Shown here one piece after another: positions 44,186-53,592 of a DNA stretch of 64,000 nt. The notes under the pieces were generated by a model. It made no database searches. It saw only the letters and a program-made list of their open reading frames with translations, and had not been told where the DNA came from. How positions within the stretch are numbered: the stretch's first letter is position 1; each line of letters starts with the position of its first letter. Source of the DNA: Laspinema palackyanum D2c (GTDB lineage: Bacteria > Cyanobacteriota > Cyanobacteriia > Cyanobacteriales > Laspinemataceae); contig NZ_JAMXFD010000003.1 of the NCBI RefSeq assembly GCF_025370875.1, forward strand, positions 143,796-207,795, written 5' to 3'. The position numbers were made by a program, and so were the translations under genes.

Positions 44186-44659
44186 ATGAGAGTCACCCCA
44201 ATCCTTCTGCATCCGGAAAAAAACACCGTGTTACCTGCATCGAATCGGCTAAAGCGCCCGAAAGAGTTTAGCGCTGTTTATCGCACGGGAATCAGTCGCA
44301 AGACCAGTCACCTAACCTTGAGAGCCAAACGGCGCAAGGGAGTTCTTCCTGTGGCACAACAGCCCGATCCTGGGTCTGAAAAACCCCCCTCCGCGCTAAC
44401 AGCAAATCAGCCGACCCGAGTTGGAATTTCGATTAGCCTGAAAGTGAGTAAAAAAGCCGTGATTCGGAATCGAATTAAGCGGCAAATCCGAGCCGGATTG
44501 CGGGAATTTCTCCCCCGAATTTCCCTGGGATGGGACCTGGTTTTTATCGTGCGTCCCTCAGCAGTAGAGTGCAATTATCGCCAACTTCTGCAAGAATTAG
44601 AGCAGTTGTTGGCACAAGCGGAGGTACTCAATGGCGATTCGCGAGGAAGTTTACTATGA
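44186..44659 (+). CDS. rnpA: Ribonuclease P protein component
   Basis: RnpA is the protein partner of the RNase P ribozyme that matures tRNA 5' ends. The basic core shows L-P-A-S-N-R-L-K-R at the start and the RNR motif I-R-N-R-I-K-R-Q-I-R in the second half. A low-complexity insert (residues about 50-75) is longer than in many relatives. The first ATG at 44186 adds 14 residues before the family-like start; GTG at 44228 may be the true start. The gene overlaps the PH-domain gene after it by 29 bases. Confidence 0.9.
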   Translation: MRVTPILLHPEKNTVLPASNRLKRPKEFSAVYRTGISRKTSHLTLRAKRRKGVLPVAQQPDPGSEKPPSALTANQPTRVGISISLKVSKKAVIRNRIKRQIRAGLREFLPRISLGWDLVFIVRPSAVECNYRQLLQELEQLLAQAEVLNGDSRGSLL

Positions 44660-45026
44660 AGGGGGTCCTCATATTGGGGAACTAATCGTGAACATCCTAT
44701 TAGGATTTACGGTGATTGCTTTACCCTTAACCGTTGGAGCAATCGTGCGGGCATTGTGGCTGCGCTACCGCATCACCAACCGCCGAATTTCTATAAACAG
44801 CGGCTGGATGGGACGAGAGCGTAGTGATATTATCTACTCGGAAATTGTCCAGGTGAAAACCGTAGCTCGGGGTTTCGGACTCTGGGGCGATATGGTATTC
44901 ACCCTCAAAGACGGTTCTCGCTTAGAAATGCGCGGCGTTCCTAATTTTCGGGAAGCTTATGACTACATTTCGGACAAATTGTCCACCAAAGCCAAACAGG
45001 CCAGTGGAGCCATTGGTACTCGTTAA
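44631..45026 (+). CDS. PH-domain membrane protein of the yidC cluster
   Basis: A 131-residue protein with one or two close hydrophobic segments (about 15-45) and a bacterial pleckstrin-like (bPH2/DUF304) domain: W-L-R-Y-R-I-T-N-R-R-I-S-I-N-S-G, then V-Q-V-K-T-V-A-R-G-F-G-L-W-G-D and E-M-R-G-V-P-N. It is regularly found between rnpA and yidC in cyanobacteria, so a link to membrane-protein insertion is plausible but unproven. Its start overlaps the rnpA end by 29 bases. Confidence 0.85.
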   Translation: MAIREEVYYEGGPHIGELIVNILLGFTVIALPLTVGAIVRALWLRYRITNRRISINSGWMGRERSDIIYSEIVQVKTVARGFGLWGDMVFTLKDGSRLEMRGVPNFREAYDYISDKLSTKAKQASGAIGTR

Positions 45027-45222
45027 CAAGGCGAACCTAGGCAGTAGTAACAAACAGCGAGCCCTCAAACCATCAAAATTGGCGGCGATCGCCCCTACTG
45101 CCCCACTGTTCCATCACGCCCTAAGCCAAAGGGCCAGCCATCAAACCTCTTAAACATGGCTACTATTTAAGCTAAGGTTTATAGACAAAAAATCTCCCCA
45201 CCGCATAGGTTGACATAAAAGA

Positions 45223-46368
45223 ATGGACTTTGGAGTCGGATTTCTTTCCAATAACGTAATGCTGCCGATCCTGGACTTCTTCTACGGGATCGTCCCCAGC
45301 TATGGTCTGGCAATTGTAGCCCTGACCCTCGTGATCCGCTTTGCCCTCTATCCGTTGAGTGCTGGCTCAATTCGCAGTATGCGAAGAATGAGAGTCGCCC
45401 AACCCGTCATGCAAAAGCGGGTCAAAGAAATTCAAGAACGCTACAAAGAAGAACCTGCAAAACAGCAGGAAGAAATGAGCAAGGTTTACAAAGAATTTGG
45501 CAATCCCTTGTCCGGCTGCTTGCCAGTCGTCCTACAAATGCCAGTTCTGTTTGCCTTGTTCGCCACCTTACGCGGTTCACCGTTCTCGGATATTAATTAC
45601 AACGTCAACGTTGAAATTTTTCCCAGTGAACAGGTAGAACGGATTGTCCCCCAGGCGTTCGCCACCCCGCAGCAGAATATTTATTTCTCCGATGGACAAC
45701 ACGCCCCCATCGTGGCGTTACTTCCCGCAGGCAATAAATTAACCGTGGGGGAAAAAACTCAACTAGAATTTCAATCTGTTGAGGGCAAACCCTTAAAAGA
45801 ATTACTCGCCCAGAATCCCGATACGGAATTGTCTCCTCGGTGGCAAGTCACCAAAGGAGAAGACCGCCTGCGGATTAATGAAGATGGCACCATCGAAGCT
45901 CTCCAGCCTGGAGAAGCCACCATTCAAGCCACCCTGCCGGGATTAGCGGCTAATAAAGGATTCTTATTTATCGAAGCCCTCGGTCGCGTCGGTGCTGTGG
46001 ACCCAGAAGGCAATATCCACTGGGATATTGTAGGTATGGTCCTCTTCTTTGGGATTAGTTTGTACGTCAACCAATTGCTTTCGGGACAAAGTGGCCCGGG
46101 TGCAAGCGATAACCCGCAGCAGTCCACGGTGAACAAGCTGACCCCAGTGATTTTCTCGGGAATGTTTTTATTCTTCCCCCTGCCTGCTGGGGTGTTGATG
46201 TACATGGTAATTGCGAACATCTTTCAGACGGCGCAAACCTTTATTCTCTCCCGCGAACCCCTGCCTGAAAATCTTCAGAAACTGGTAGAAGCCCAGGAAA
46301 AAACCTCAAGTGGCAAGGGCCGCGAAACACTTCCCTTTGAACCCGGACGTCCCAAGAAAAAAGCCTAA
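45223..46368 (+). CDS. yidC: Membrane protein insertase YidC
   Basis: YidC/Alb3 inserts proteins into the plasma and thylakoid membranes, with or without the Sec channel. The N-terminal core (about 1-125) has [15 protein letters not shown] and [20 protein letters not shown]; the later helices include [15 protein letters not shown]. Between them (about 173-254) is a beta-rich insert reading [11 protein letters not shown] and [12 protein letters not shown], much like a BIG2 immunoglobulin domain. The stop overlaps the next ATG (TAATG). Confidence 0.96.
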   Translation: MDFGVGFLSNNVMLPILDFFYGIVPSYGLAIVALTLVIRFALYPLSAGSIRSMRRMRVAQPVMQKRVKEIQERYKEEPAKQQEEMSKVYKEFGNPLSGCLPVVLQMPVLFALFATLRGSPFSDINYNVNVEIFPSEQVERIVPQAFATPQQNIYFSDGQHAPIVALLPAGNKLTVGEKTQLEFQSVEGKPLKELLAQNPDTELSPRWQVTKGEDRLRINEDGTIEALQPGEATIQATLPGLAANKGFLFIEALGRVGAVDPEGNIHWDIVGMVLFFGISLYVNQLLSGQSGPGASDNPQQSTVNKLTPVIFSGMFLFFPLPAGVLMYMVIANIFQTAQTFILSREPLPENLQKLVEAQEKTSSGKGRETLPFEPGRPKKKA

Positions 46369-46859
46369 TGGTATCCTCAACCCAAAGTCCAATGCAACGA
46401 GGTCAGCAGTGGATTGAACAACTGCTGACCCTATTGCGAATTGAAACTTCAGTCACAACGCAGGAGCAAGAAGATAGCTTTTGGTTGACCATTGATGAGA
46501 AAAATCTGACCCCAGAACAAATTGAAATTCTGACGGGTCCCAATGGACAGGTTCTGGATGCGATTCAGTATCTGTTGAACACGACGCTCAATATCGCCCA
46601 GCCTACCGATGTCCAAGCCTCCTATACGATTGAGCTGAATCAGTACCGGGTCCGCCGAGAGGCGGTACTCCGGGAGATGGTGGCTAAAGCGGTCCAAACG
46701 GTTCAGGAGACCGGGGAAGCATCTGAAATGAAGGGGCTTTCTTCTGCGGAACGACGGCAGGTTCATAACTTACTCAAGGACTATGAGGATTTGGAATCCT
46801 TCAGTCGGGGACAAGAACCGGACCGCAGACTGGTGGTGCATCGGCGCGAAACGGTTTAA
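46368..46859 (+). CDS. khpB: R3H/KH RNA-binding protein (KhpB/Jag)
   Basis: This small RNA-binding protein has a KH-like middle part (L-T-G-P-N-G-Q-V-L-D-A-I-Q-Y-L, the G-x-x-G loop) and a C-terminal R3H domain with R-R-Q-V-H. The Jag N-terminal domain is missing, as in other cyanobacteria. It overlaps yidC by one base in TAATG, implying translational coupling. In other bacteria KhpB works with KhpA in cell envelope and division control; its partner is not in this window. Confidence 0.88.
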   Translation: MVSSTQSPMQRGQQWIEQLLTLLRIETSVTTQEQEDSFWLTIDEKNLTPEQIEILTGPNGQVLDAIQYLLNTTLNIAQPTDVQASYTIELNQYRVRREAVLREMVAKAVQTVQETGEASEMKGLSSAERRQVHNLLKDYEDLESFSRGQEPDRRLVVHRRETV

Positions 46860-47018
46860 AGAACTGGATGGCGATCGCCCAAAGTACGCTCATTAAAACC
46901 CTGATGATTGGGGTTGAGGAGTGAGGGAAATGCCCCTAGTGCAGGGGGGTTTCCCAACCCACGGGTTAACCCCCTGAATCACTACCATGAAATTACTTTC
47001 CCTCTGAGGGTTACCAGA

Positions 47019-47534
47019 ATGCTGGAAGCAATTTATATTCCTCGGTTAGCCAAGGCCCATGAACAGACCCAAACCTTCGAGTTTCAACAGTTCATTCAGG
47101 ACTTAGAAACCTTAACCCCTGTTCGGGGACGAGTTCAGGTCAGACATGGGGGCAACTTTTTAGAGGTGAGGGCCCAAGTGGAAACCATTGTGACCCTCAC
47201 TTGTTATCGATGCTTGCAACAGTACAATCATCGGCTGAAAATCGATCCAACCGAAATTATCTGTCTGGATGAAACGGGAAATGGTCCGGATGACGTTCCC
47301 CTCGAACGCGAAATTGCCCTGGAAGAGTTGGTGGAAACCCTCTCGGCACAAGGCAATTTTGACCCAGAAGCCTGGTTGTATGAACAGATTTGTTTGGAAA
47401 TCCCCTCTCGCAAGCTGTGCAATGAGGATTGTCCAGGGATTGAGTTTTCCCCGGGCGAGGGTAGTCCTCTCTCTGCGGGCGATCGCCGTTGGGCTGCTGC
47501 CTTAGAACAACTCAAAAAACAACTGCCAAGCTAG
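47019..47534 (+). CDS. yceD: YceD/DUF177-family protein
   Basis: The 171-residue DUF177 protein has the paired cysteines L-T-C-Y-R-C-L-Q and L-C-N-E-D-C-P-G-I, likely a zinc knot. In bacteria YceD affects 23S rRNA levels and in plants its relatives serve plastid ribosome assembly, so an rRNA role fits the neighbourhood of ribosome and RNase P genes. The ATG at 47019 (M-L-E-A-I-Y-I-P) is chosen; it follows CTGAGGG at 47004-47010. The longer frame from 46908 is low-complexity. Confidence 0.85.
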   Translation: MLEAIYIPRLAKAHEQTQTFEFQQFIQDLETLTPVRGRVQVRHGGNFLEVRAQVETIVTLTCYRCLQQYNHRLKIDPTEIICLDETGNGPDDVPLEREIALEELVETLSAQGNFDPEAWLYEQICLEIPSRKLCNEDCPGIEFSPGEGSPLSAGDRRWAAALEQLKKQLPS

Positions 47535-47609
47535 TTAACCGTTTTTGGATGGCAGGATGTCAAGCGGTCCAAAATCATGAGAACATCCTACGCCAAAATT
47601 TAACCTGCT

Positions 47610-49136
47610 ATGACATTCAATGAAGAGTTTAAACTATTCCTCCGAGCCCGATATCCGTTAATTTACATTCCCACCCGGGAAGAAGAACGAGTTGAAGCGG
47701 CGATCGCCAGTTGCGCCAAAGAACTCGGAAATCGTGCTGTCTATATCTGGGATTTTGTCGATGGCTATCAGGGCAATCCCAACGATAGCGGATTCGGTCG
47801 CCGCAACCCCCTCCAAGCCTTAGAATTTGTCGAAAAACTTCCCGCCTCTGCACCGGCAATTTTTATTTTGCGCGATTTTCACCGCTTTTTAGATGATATT
47901 TCCGTTTCGCGAAAGCTGAAAAATCTCTCCCGAACCCTCAAATCTCAACCCAAAAATATTGCCATTATTTCCCCGGGAGTTGCCATTCCTGAAGACCTCA
48001 GCGAAGCCCTTACAGTCCTAGAATTTCCCCTCCCCAATGCTCCAGAAATTCAAGGGGAAGTCGAACGGTTACTGTCGGCAACGGGACATCCTTTACAGGG
48101 AAAATTTTTAGATGAAATCGTGCGATCGTGCCAGGGTCTTTCCATCGATCGCATTCGCCGCGTCTTAGCCAAGGCGATCGCCACCCACGGACAACTCGAA
48201 CCCGATGATGTTGAACTCATTCTCGAAGAAAAACGCACCATCATCCGCCAAACTCAAATCCTGGAATTCTACCCCGCCACGGAACAAATCTCCGATATTG
48301 GCGGCCTAGATAACCTCAAAGACTGGCTCATCCGTCGCGGAGGTGCCTTCTCCGAACGGGCGCGCCAATATGGCTTACCCCATCCCAGAGGATTGCTCCT
48401 TGTCGGCATTCAAGGCACAGGCAAATCCCTCACCGCCAAAGCCATTTCCCATCATTGGCATCTCCCCCTCCTCCGCCTCGATGTCGGACGACTGTTTGGG
48501 GGATTAGTCGGGGAATCCGAATCTCGCACCAGGCAAATGATTCAACTCGCGGAAGCCCTGGCCCCCTGCGTCCTCTGGATTGATGAAATTGACAAAGCCT
48601 TTGGCGGATTAGACAGTAAAGGAGATGCCGGGACCACCAGTCGCGTCTTTGGCACCTTTATTACCTGGTTAGCGGAAAAAACCTCTCCCGTCTTTGTCGT
48701 TGCCACCGCCAATAATATCCAATCCCTGCCCCCAGAGATGCTCCGCAAAGGTCGATTTGATGAAATTTTCTTCGTCGGATTGCCCGCCCAAGAAGAACGC
48801 AACGCCATTTTTACGGTACACTTGTCCCGATTGCGACCTCATAACTTGAAAAGCTATGATATTGAACGGCTGGCTTATGAAACTCCTGATTTTTCCGGGG
48901 CAGAAATCGAACAAGCGTTGATCGAAGCGATGCATATTGGATTTAGTCAAAACCGCGACTTTGCCACGGATGATATTTTAGAAGCCGCCAGTCAAATCGT
49001 TCCCCTAGCCCGTACCGCCTCAGAGCAAATCCAAGTTTTAAAAGATTGGGCGGCGGCAGGAAAAGCTCGTCTTGCCTCCAGATACAGTACATTGAATAGT
49101 CGGATGCAACGTCAACTGCAACAGCCTGAATCCTAA
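47610..49136 (+). CDS. ycf46: Ycf46-like AAA ATPase
   Basis: This 508-residue AAA protein is the homologue of the red-algal plastid gene ycf46. Residues 1-200 form a distinct N-terminal region starting [16 protein letters not shown]; the AAA core has Walker A G-I-Q-G-T-G-K-S near residue 268, Walker [12 protein letters not shown] and a second region of homology with Arg finger text (L-R-K-G-R-F-D-E). Family members are stress- or carbon-responsive in cyanobacteria, but the cellular substrate is not settled. A start of an SH3 gene lies six bases after its stop. Confidence 0.92.
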   Translation: MTFNEEFKLFLRARYPLIYIPTREEERVEAAIASCAKELGNRAVYIWDFVDGYQGNPNDSGFGRRNPLQALEFVEKLPASAPAIFILRDFHRFLDDISVSRKLKNLSRTLKSQPKNIAIISPGVAIPEDLSEALTVLEFPLPNAPEIQGEVERLLSATGHPLQGKFLDEIVRSCQGLSIDRIRRVLAKAIATHGQLEPDDVELILEEKRTIIRQTQILEFYPATEQISDIGGLDNLKDWLIRRGGAFSERARQYGLPHPRGLLLVGIQGTGKSLTAKAISHHWHLPLLRLDVGRLFGGLVGESESRTRQMIQLAEALAPCVLWIDEIDKAFGGLDSKGDAGTTSRVFGTFITWLAEKTSPVFVVATANNIQSLPPEMLRKGRFDEIFFVGLPAQEERNAIFTVHLSRLRPHNLKSYDIERLAYETPDFSGAEIEQALIEAMHIGFSQNRDFATDDILEAASQIVPLARTASEQIQVLKDWAAAGKARLASRYSTLNSRMQRQLQQPES

Positions 49137-49142
49137 GAATTT

Positions 49143-49586
49143 ATGCGGAGTCTTGCCAGTTTAGTTCAGTTTATTCTCGGTTTTACTTTGGCGCTGATCA
49201 TCCTTGCGGGTGGGAGTGTCGCCGCAGCGCTGTATTTCGTCACGAAATTAACCGCACTGCCTGCCAGACCGAGTTTTACGAATGATCAACCTGCGGTAAC
49301 AGCAACCGCCGGGGAAAATTCCCAAGGGGGAGGGACCAGTCAGGGATCGGGAAATGCGCCTGCCGCCCTTCCTGCGAATGCCTACCGTGCCAAGGTGATT
49401 TGGCCCGATGGCTTAATTTTGCGCGATCGCCCCGGTTATGAAGCCAACTCCATTGGCGGACTTGATTTTAACGCCCAGGTAGTGGTTCTCGAAACCAGCT
49501 CAGATAAGGAATGGGAAAAGGTTCGCCTCGAAGGCAGTGGTCAAGATGGGTGGATTAAAGGCGGCAATACAGAGCGCCTGAACTAA
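49143..49586 (+). CDS. Membrane-anchored SH3-domain protein
   Basis: The protein has one N-terminal membrane helix (about 8-34), a Gly/Ser/Thr-rich linker (45-75) and a C-terminal SH3b domain starting Y-R-A-K-V-I-W-P-D-G-L-I-L-R-D-R-P-G and ending D-G-W-I-K-G-G. It would place the SH3 fold outside the membrane. It starts six bases after the ycf46 stop, so the two are likely co-transcribed and may work together; that link is inference. Confidence 0.85.
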   Translation: MRSLASLVQFILGFTLALIILAGGSVAAALYFVTKLTALPARPSFTNDQPAVTATAGENSQGGGTSQGSGNAPAALPANAYRAKVIWPDGLILRDRPGYEANSIGGLDFNAQVVVLETSSDKEWEKVRLEGSGQDGWIKGGNTERLN

Positions 49587-49705
49587 CCGCCCCTAACCCG
49601 GCTTCACTCATCCGGACCTCAATATTGAACTCGGCCCCCAGGGGAGGGCTGAATTTTGCCTTTTTTAAGACTCCCAAGAATACCTACAGGGGTACAGTCA
49701 AGGTT

Positions 49706-49720
49706 AGAAACCGGATTTTT
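49706..49720. repeat. AGAAACCGGATTTTT box
   Basis: One single copy of the AGAAACCGGGTTTCT family, without an inverted partner nearby. Confidence 0.5.
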
Positions 49721-49863
49721 TCACAAATTGTCCCCTATTCCGCTCTGAATCTCTCCGATTGCGCGACCCTAGGCAAAGCTCATTTCCATCCCGCCAAATG
49801 CTAGTTCTAAAAACTTGCAAGTTTGTACTTTTGGAAGGTTACTTTTCCGGGGGTTCATCTGGC

Positions 49864-50922
49864 TTATTCCGATTTAAGCGATGCCATATCGATACAGAAA
49901 CGGTACTTCACATCCGACTTGAGCAGTCGTTCGTAGGCTTCGTTGACCTTTTGAATCGGGATAACTTCAACATCGGCAGTGATGTTGTGTTCACCGCAAA
50001 AATCAAGCATTTCCTGGGTTTCAGCAATGCCACCAATATTGGAACCCGAGAGACTGTGGCGGCCCATAATCAAGCTAAATGCCGACACCTGTAGGGGGTT
50101 AGAGGGTGCGCCGACTAGGGTAATGTTACCGTCGAGGCTCAGGAGGTTGAGATAAGCGTTGATATCGTGATTGGCGGAGACAGTATCCAAGATAAAATCG
50201 AAACTCCCGGCGTGTTTCTCCATTTCGTTGGTGTGGCGCGAGATCACAACTTCATCGGCACCAAGGCGCAGCGCATCTTCTTTCTTCTCCGGGGAGGTGG
50301 TAAAAACAACAACCTGTGCACCGAACGCATGGGCAAACTTCACGCCCATGTGGCCTAGTCCGCCAAGACCGACCACCCCAACTTTCTTGCCCTTGGTCAC
50401 ACCCCAGTGGCGCAGCGGCGAGTAGGTGGTGATTCCGGCACATAGGAGGGGTGCGACTCCAGCAAGTTCCAGGTTTGAAGGAACACGCAGAACGAAGCGC
50501 TCATTGACGACGATGCTATCGGAGTAGCCTCCATAGGTCACCCCTCCCAGGTACTTGTCCGGAGAGTTGTAGGTCAGGGTCAGGTTCGGGCAGAACTGCT
50601 CAAAGCCATCTTTACAATAGCGGCAAGTCCCATCCGATTCCACCATACAGCCGACCCCAGCAAGGTCGCCCTTTTTGTACTTGGTAACTCCCGAACCCAC
50701 TTGGGTAACCCGGCCCACCATCTCATGGCCGGGGACAATGGGATAGACGGTGGGCATCGTATTGTTCCATTCGTTACGCACCGAATGGAGGTCCGAGTGG
50801 CAGATGCCGCAAAAGAGGATTTCGATTTGTACATCATGTTCGCTGAGGTCGCGCCGCGTGATGATGTCGGATCCCAGCGGTGATGTCGCACTCGCAGCGG
50901 AATAGGCTTTTGCTTTGTACAT
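49864..50922 (-). CDS. Zinc-type NAD(P)-dependent alcohol dehydrogenase
   Basis: The 352-residue enzyme belongs to the cinnamyl-alcohol/YahK-like branch of zinc MDR dehydrogenases. Active-site zinc ligands are in F-C-G-I-C-H-S-D and V-P-G-H-E-M, while the structural zinc set C-R-Y-C-K-D-G-F-E-Q-F-C is kept. The Rossmann turn reads V-V-G-L-G-G-L-G-H. It should reduce aldehydes with NADPH. A 366-base gap separates it from the next gene. Confidence 0.93.
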   Translation of the reverse strand: MYKAKAYSAASATSPLGSDIITRRDLSEHDVQIEILFCGICHSDLHSVRNEWNNTMPTVYPIVPGHEMVGRVTQVGSGVTKYKKGDLAGVGCMVESDGTCRYCKDGFEQFCPNLTLTYNSPDKYLGGVTYGGYSDSIVVNERFVLRVPSNLELAGVAPLLCAGITTYSPLRHWGVTKGKKVGVVGLGGLGHMGVKFAHAFGAQVVVFTTSPEKKEDALRLGADEVVISRHTNEMEKHAGSFDFILDTVSANHDINAYLNLLSLDGNITLVGAPSNPLQVSAFSLIMGRHSLSGSNIGGIAETQEMLDFCGEHNITADVEVIPIQKVNEAYERLLKSDVKYRFCIDMASLKSE

Positions 50923-51288
50923 AAATTGATGCTCCTAATGGTTTACTTTGGGAACAGGCATTGTTCGTCCCTGACCTTTTCTATGTCGTTGCGATTCTTG
51001 TCAATGACATAGTTGTGAATGGCGTCCGACCCGGGGTTGCAGGGTGCCAATATTTTTCACAAGGCGCGAACCCGATTGGCTCCCCCCGACCCTTTAGCGT
51101 AGGGGTGGCAATCACTTCTGTTAATACCCATTGTGTTTGATTCCTGACTACCCTTGGGTTCGCCCTCCCAATTGTAAAGATTCAACAGTGAGCGATCGCT
51201 CTATCAAGGGGTTGAGATTTGATTGAACGCCAGCAAGTCAATAATATTTGGGGTAGAAGGCTCATAAAAACTGAAGTATCCACTAACT
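50923..51288. other. Spacer between the alcohol dehydrogenase and Uma2 genes
   Basis: No gene supported. Divergent promoters presumably lie here; the ADH ribosome site GGAG (50932-50935 on the complement) is just before its ATG. Confidence 0.4.
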
Positions 51289-51867
51289 ATGACTGCAATT
51301 ACTGTCAACCTCAATCCCATCATTAAATTAACTGCCGAGCAATTCTATCAACTCTGTCAGGCGAATCCTGATGTAAAATTTGAGCGCAATGTCCAGGGAG
51401 AAATCATTATCATGCCGCCCACAGGGGGAACGACGGGAAACCGAAATTTTAAGCTGGCTCAACAACTCGCCAACTGGACCGATACGGATGGGACCGGGAT
51501 AGGCTTTGATTCTTCCACTTGCTTTCAACTTCCAAATGGAAGCAACCGCTCTCCCGATGCCGCTTGGGTTCCCTTAGAAAAATGGAATGCCCTTACCCCA
51601 GAACAGCAAGAAAAATTTCCACCCTTATGCCCGGATTTTGTTGTGGAGTTACGGTCTGCCAGTGATGCTTTAAAACCTCTTCAAGAAAAAATGCAGGAAT
51701 ATATGGAAAATGGCACGCGCCTCGGTTGGCTGATTAACGGCCAAAATCGACAGGTAGAAATTTATCGTCAAGGTAGAGAAAAAGAAGTCTTAGACAATCT
51801 TGCTACCCTATCCGGTGAAGATATCCTCCCCGGTTTCCGCCTCAACTTGCCGGTTGTCTGGGGATAA
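51289..51867 (+). CDS. Uma2/DUF820-family putative nuclease
   Basis: The 192-residue protein belongs to Uma2 (DUF820), a PD-(D/E)xK-fold family greatly expanded in cyanobacteria. Typical stretches are F-Y-Q-L-C-Q-A-N-P-D-V-K-F-E, S-P-D-A-A-W-V, C-P-D-F-V-V-E-L-R-S-A-S-D and Y-M-E-N-G-T-R-L-G-W-L-I; the Asp, Glu and Asp residues of these form the usual nuclease-like site. DNA-cleaving activity has been proposed from the fold but not shown for this subgroup. The ATG is clear. Confidence 0.9.
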   Translation: MTAITVNLNPIIKLTAEQFYQLCQANPDVKFERNVQGEIIIMPPTGGTTGNRNFKLAQQLANWTDTDGTGIGFDSSTCFQLPNGSNRSPDAAWVPLEKWNALTPEQQEKFPPLCPDFVVELRSASDALKPLQEKMQEYMENGTRLGWLINGQNRQVEIYRQGREKEVLDNLATLSGEDILPGFRLNLPVVWG

Positions 51868-52301
51868 TTTTAGGGGTTATTTTCAGAGATTTAGAGGAGT
51901 GCGTTTGGGTGAAGCACCTTTCAAGGTGATAAATTTAATGACGCTCAATTGTTATTTCATGTAGGGGCGATTCGTGAATCGCCCCTACAAAGGGCCTGCG
52001 CATTGCGCCCCTACAAATACACCTTGACAGGGCTACTGTAGGAAACCCTATAGCTGACTATCTGGACGGCAAGCTACTGACCAAACTTGACTCGGATCCG
52101 GTAAAGCTGGGATGCCATTGAATCAAATTGAGGCAAAAACCTGGTTCCTAGTCCCTGGGGTCCCGCAGTGATCCGGTGAAAGTATTAAGAAATTTTGCAA
52201 ACTAAGAAGAATAATTGCAATCTCTAGGGATTCGGTTTACCTGAAAAAATAAAGATGCTAGGGTTCCTATCAACTGGAAAATATTACCCTAGATAGCCAA
52301 G
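51868..52301. other. Spacer between Uma2 and the 58-aa membrane protein gene
   Basis: Apart from the palindromic repeat at 51961, nothing gene-like is seen. The upstream region of the 58-residue gene lies at its right end. Confidence 0.4.
51961..51988. repeat. GTAGGGGCGATT palindrome
   Basis: Perfect 12-bp stem (51961-51972 and 51977-51988) with loop CGTG, a common dispersed repeat of cyanobacteria. A second half-site (GCGCCCCTAC) follows near 52005-52013. Confidence 0.75.
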
Positions 52302-52478
52302 ATGGATAACAAAAATTCCAATCAAGACCTCGCCACTGCTGCGGTTACGGCAGCCTTGGGAGCCGGTGTCGTCACTTCATTTGCAGTGAGCCAAGGTCAA
52401 AATCCATTGGTGGCGTTAGGAATTACGGGGTTTGCTGTCGTTGCTGCATTATTGATTGATCGCTTGGGCTTGATTTGA
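52302..52478 (+). CDS. 58-residue membrane protein coupled to a recA-like gene
   Basis: The peptide starts M-D-N-K-N-S-N-Q-D-L, then has a first hydrophobic helix rich in Ala and Gly, a short loop (S-Q-G-Q-N-P) and a second helix ending I-D-R-L-G-L-I. Two membrane helices in a hairpin are expected. It is too short for common ORF cut-offs but has consistent hydrophobic codon content. The stop overlaps the TTG start of the RecA-like gene by three bases. Function is unknown. Confidence 0.7.
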   Translation: MDNKNSNQDLATAAVTAALGAGVVTSFAVSQGQNPLVALGITGFAVVAALLIDRLGLI

Positions 52479-53383
52479 CCGATTTGAACCGCCAGATCCA
52501 GAAGTTTGGGACGGGGGCGCTCACGTTAGATGTGGCGTTAGGGGGCGGATTACCGAAGGGACGTGCGATCGAGATTTTTGGGCCGGAGAGTGTGGGAAAA
52601 ACGACTGTTGCTCTCCATGCGATCGCCCAAATCCAAAAAACCGGCGGAATTGCTGCGTTTATCGATGCCGAACACGCTTTAGATCCGGCTTATGCGGTGA
52701 AAATTGGGGTTGATATTGACCGCCTGCTGGTGTCGCAACCGGACACGGGAGAGATGGCCCTAGAGATTAGCGATCGCTTGGTCAGATCAGCAGCAGTGGA
52801 TTTAGTGGCGATCGACTCTGTAGCCGCCTTGGTCCCAGAAGCAGAAATTGCGGGAGCAATAGGAGAGACAGCCTACAGTTTACAAGCTCAATTGATGAGT
52901 TACTGGTTACGAAAAATTACCCACAATATGCGGCGATCGGACTGTGCTGTACTCTTCCTCAACCAACTGCGCCACAATTTCTATTCCATTGCCGGACCCG
53001 AAACCACCGCTGGGGGAGATTCGCTTAAATTTTATGCTTCAGTTCGTATTGATCTGCGCCCGATGCAAGTCCTGAGCAATAAATTAGAAGACTATGGAAT
53101 TCGAGTGCAAGCTAAGGTGGTTAAAAATAAAGTCGCCCCACCGTTTAAAGTAGGGGAATTTGATATTATTTTTGGGCAAGGGATTTCTAATTTAGGTTGT
53201 GTATTTGATTTTGGGGAGAAACTCCGGTTAATTACCTGGAAAAGGTCGGGGTATTGCTATCAAGGCAAGGCGATCGGGCAAAGTCGAGGGGAGTGCCTGA
53301 GTTATCTGGAACGAGATTTAAAACTTTATGAACACCTGGAAAAAACTGTTCTTAAAGTGTTAAAACTTCGGGCCGATGCATGA
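52475..53383 (+). CDS. Divergent RecA-family protein lacking the N-terminal domain
   Basis: Residues 10-290 align with the RecA core: Walker A G-P-E-S-V-G-K-T (37-44), the catalytic Glu66 in D-A-E-H-A-L-D-P, V-D-L-V-A-I-D-S as Walker B and the K-V-V-K-N-K-V-A-P-P-F region. The L2 loop reads Q-L-R-H-N-F-Y-S-I-A-G-P-E-T-T instead of the standard K-I-G-V-x-x-G-N-P-E-T-T. The first 30 or so residues of RecA, used for filament contacts, are missing; an in-frame stop at 52457 rules out a longer start. It is probably a paralogue, not the housekeeping recA. Confidence 0.85.
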   Translation: MTDLNRQIQKFGTGALTLDVALGGGLPKGRAIEIFGPESVGKTTVALHAIAQIQKTGGIAAFIDAEHALDPAYAVKIGVDIDRLLVSQPDTGEMALEISDRLVRSAAVDLVAIDSVAALVPEAEIAGAIGETAYSLQAQLMSYWLRKITHNMRRSDCAVLFLNQLRHNFYSIAGPETTAGGDSLKFYASVRIDLRPMQVLSNKLEDYGIRVQAKVVKNKVAPPFKVGEFDIIFGQGISNLGCVFDFGEKLRLITWKRSGYCYQGKAIGQSRGECLSYLERDLKLYEHLEKTVLKVLKLRADA

Positions 53384-53428
53384 GAGAAGCGCTATCAAGA
53401 GGAGTTTTAGAGGTCTAAGTTGGGGTTA

Positions 53429-53536
53429 GGAGGCAGAGCCTCCCTTATGGCATTCCCAGGCAGAGCCTGGGAACGAGGAGAGCCTGCCTAGGGCTCGGCT
53501 GAGCTTGTCGAAGCATGAGCCCGTCGAAGCATGAGC
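53429..53536. repeat. Cluster of palindromic and direct repeats
   Basis: GGAGGC-aga-GCCTCC (53429-53443), TTCCCAGGC-aga-GCCTGGGAA (53453-53473, perfect 9 bp), and a 14-base direct repeat GTCGAAGCATGAGC (53507-53520, 53523-53536). These are typical interspersed cyanobacterial repeats. Confidence 0.75.
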
Positions 53537-53592
53537 TTGACGAAGTACAGGCTTCGTCCGTATAGCCCCAGGCTTGACGCTGTGGGTTTTGG

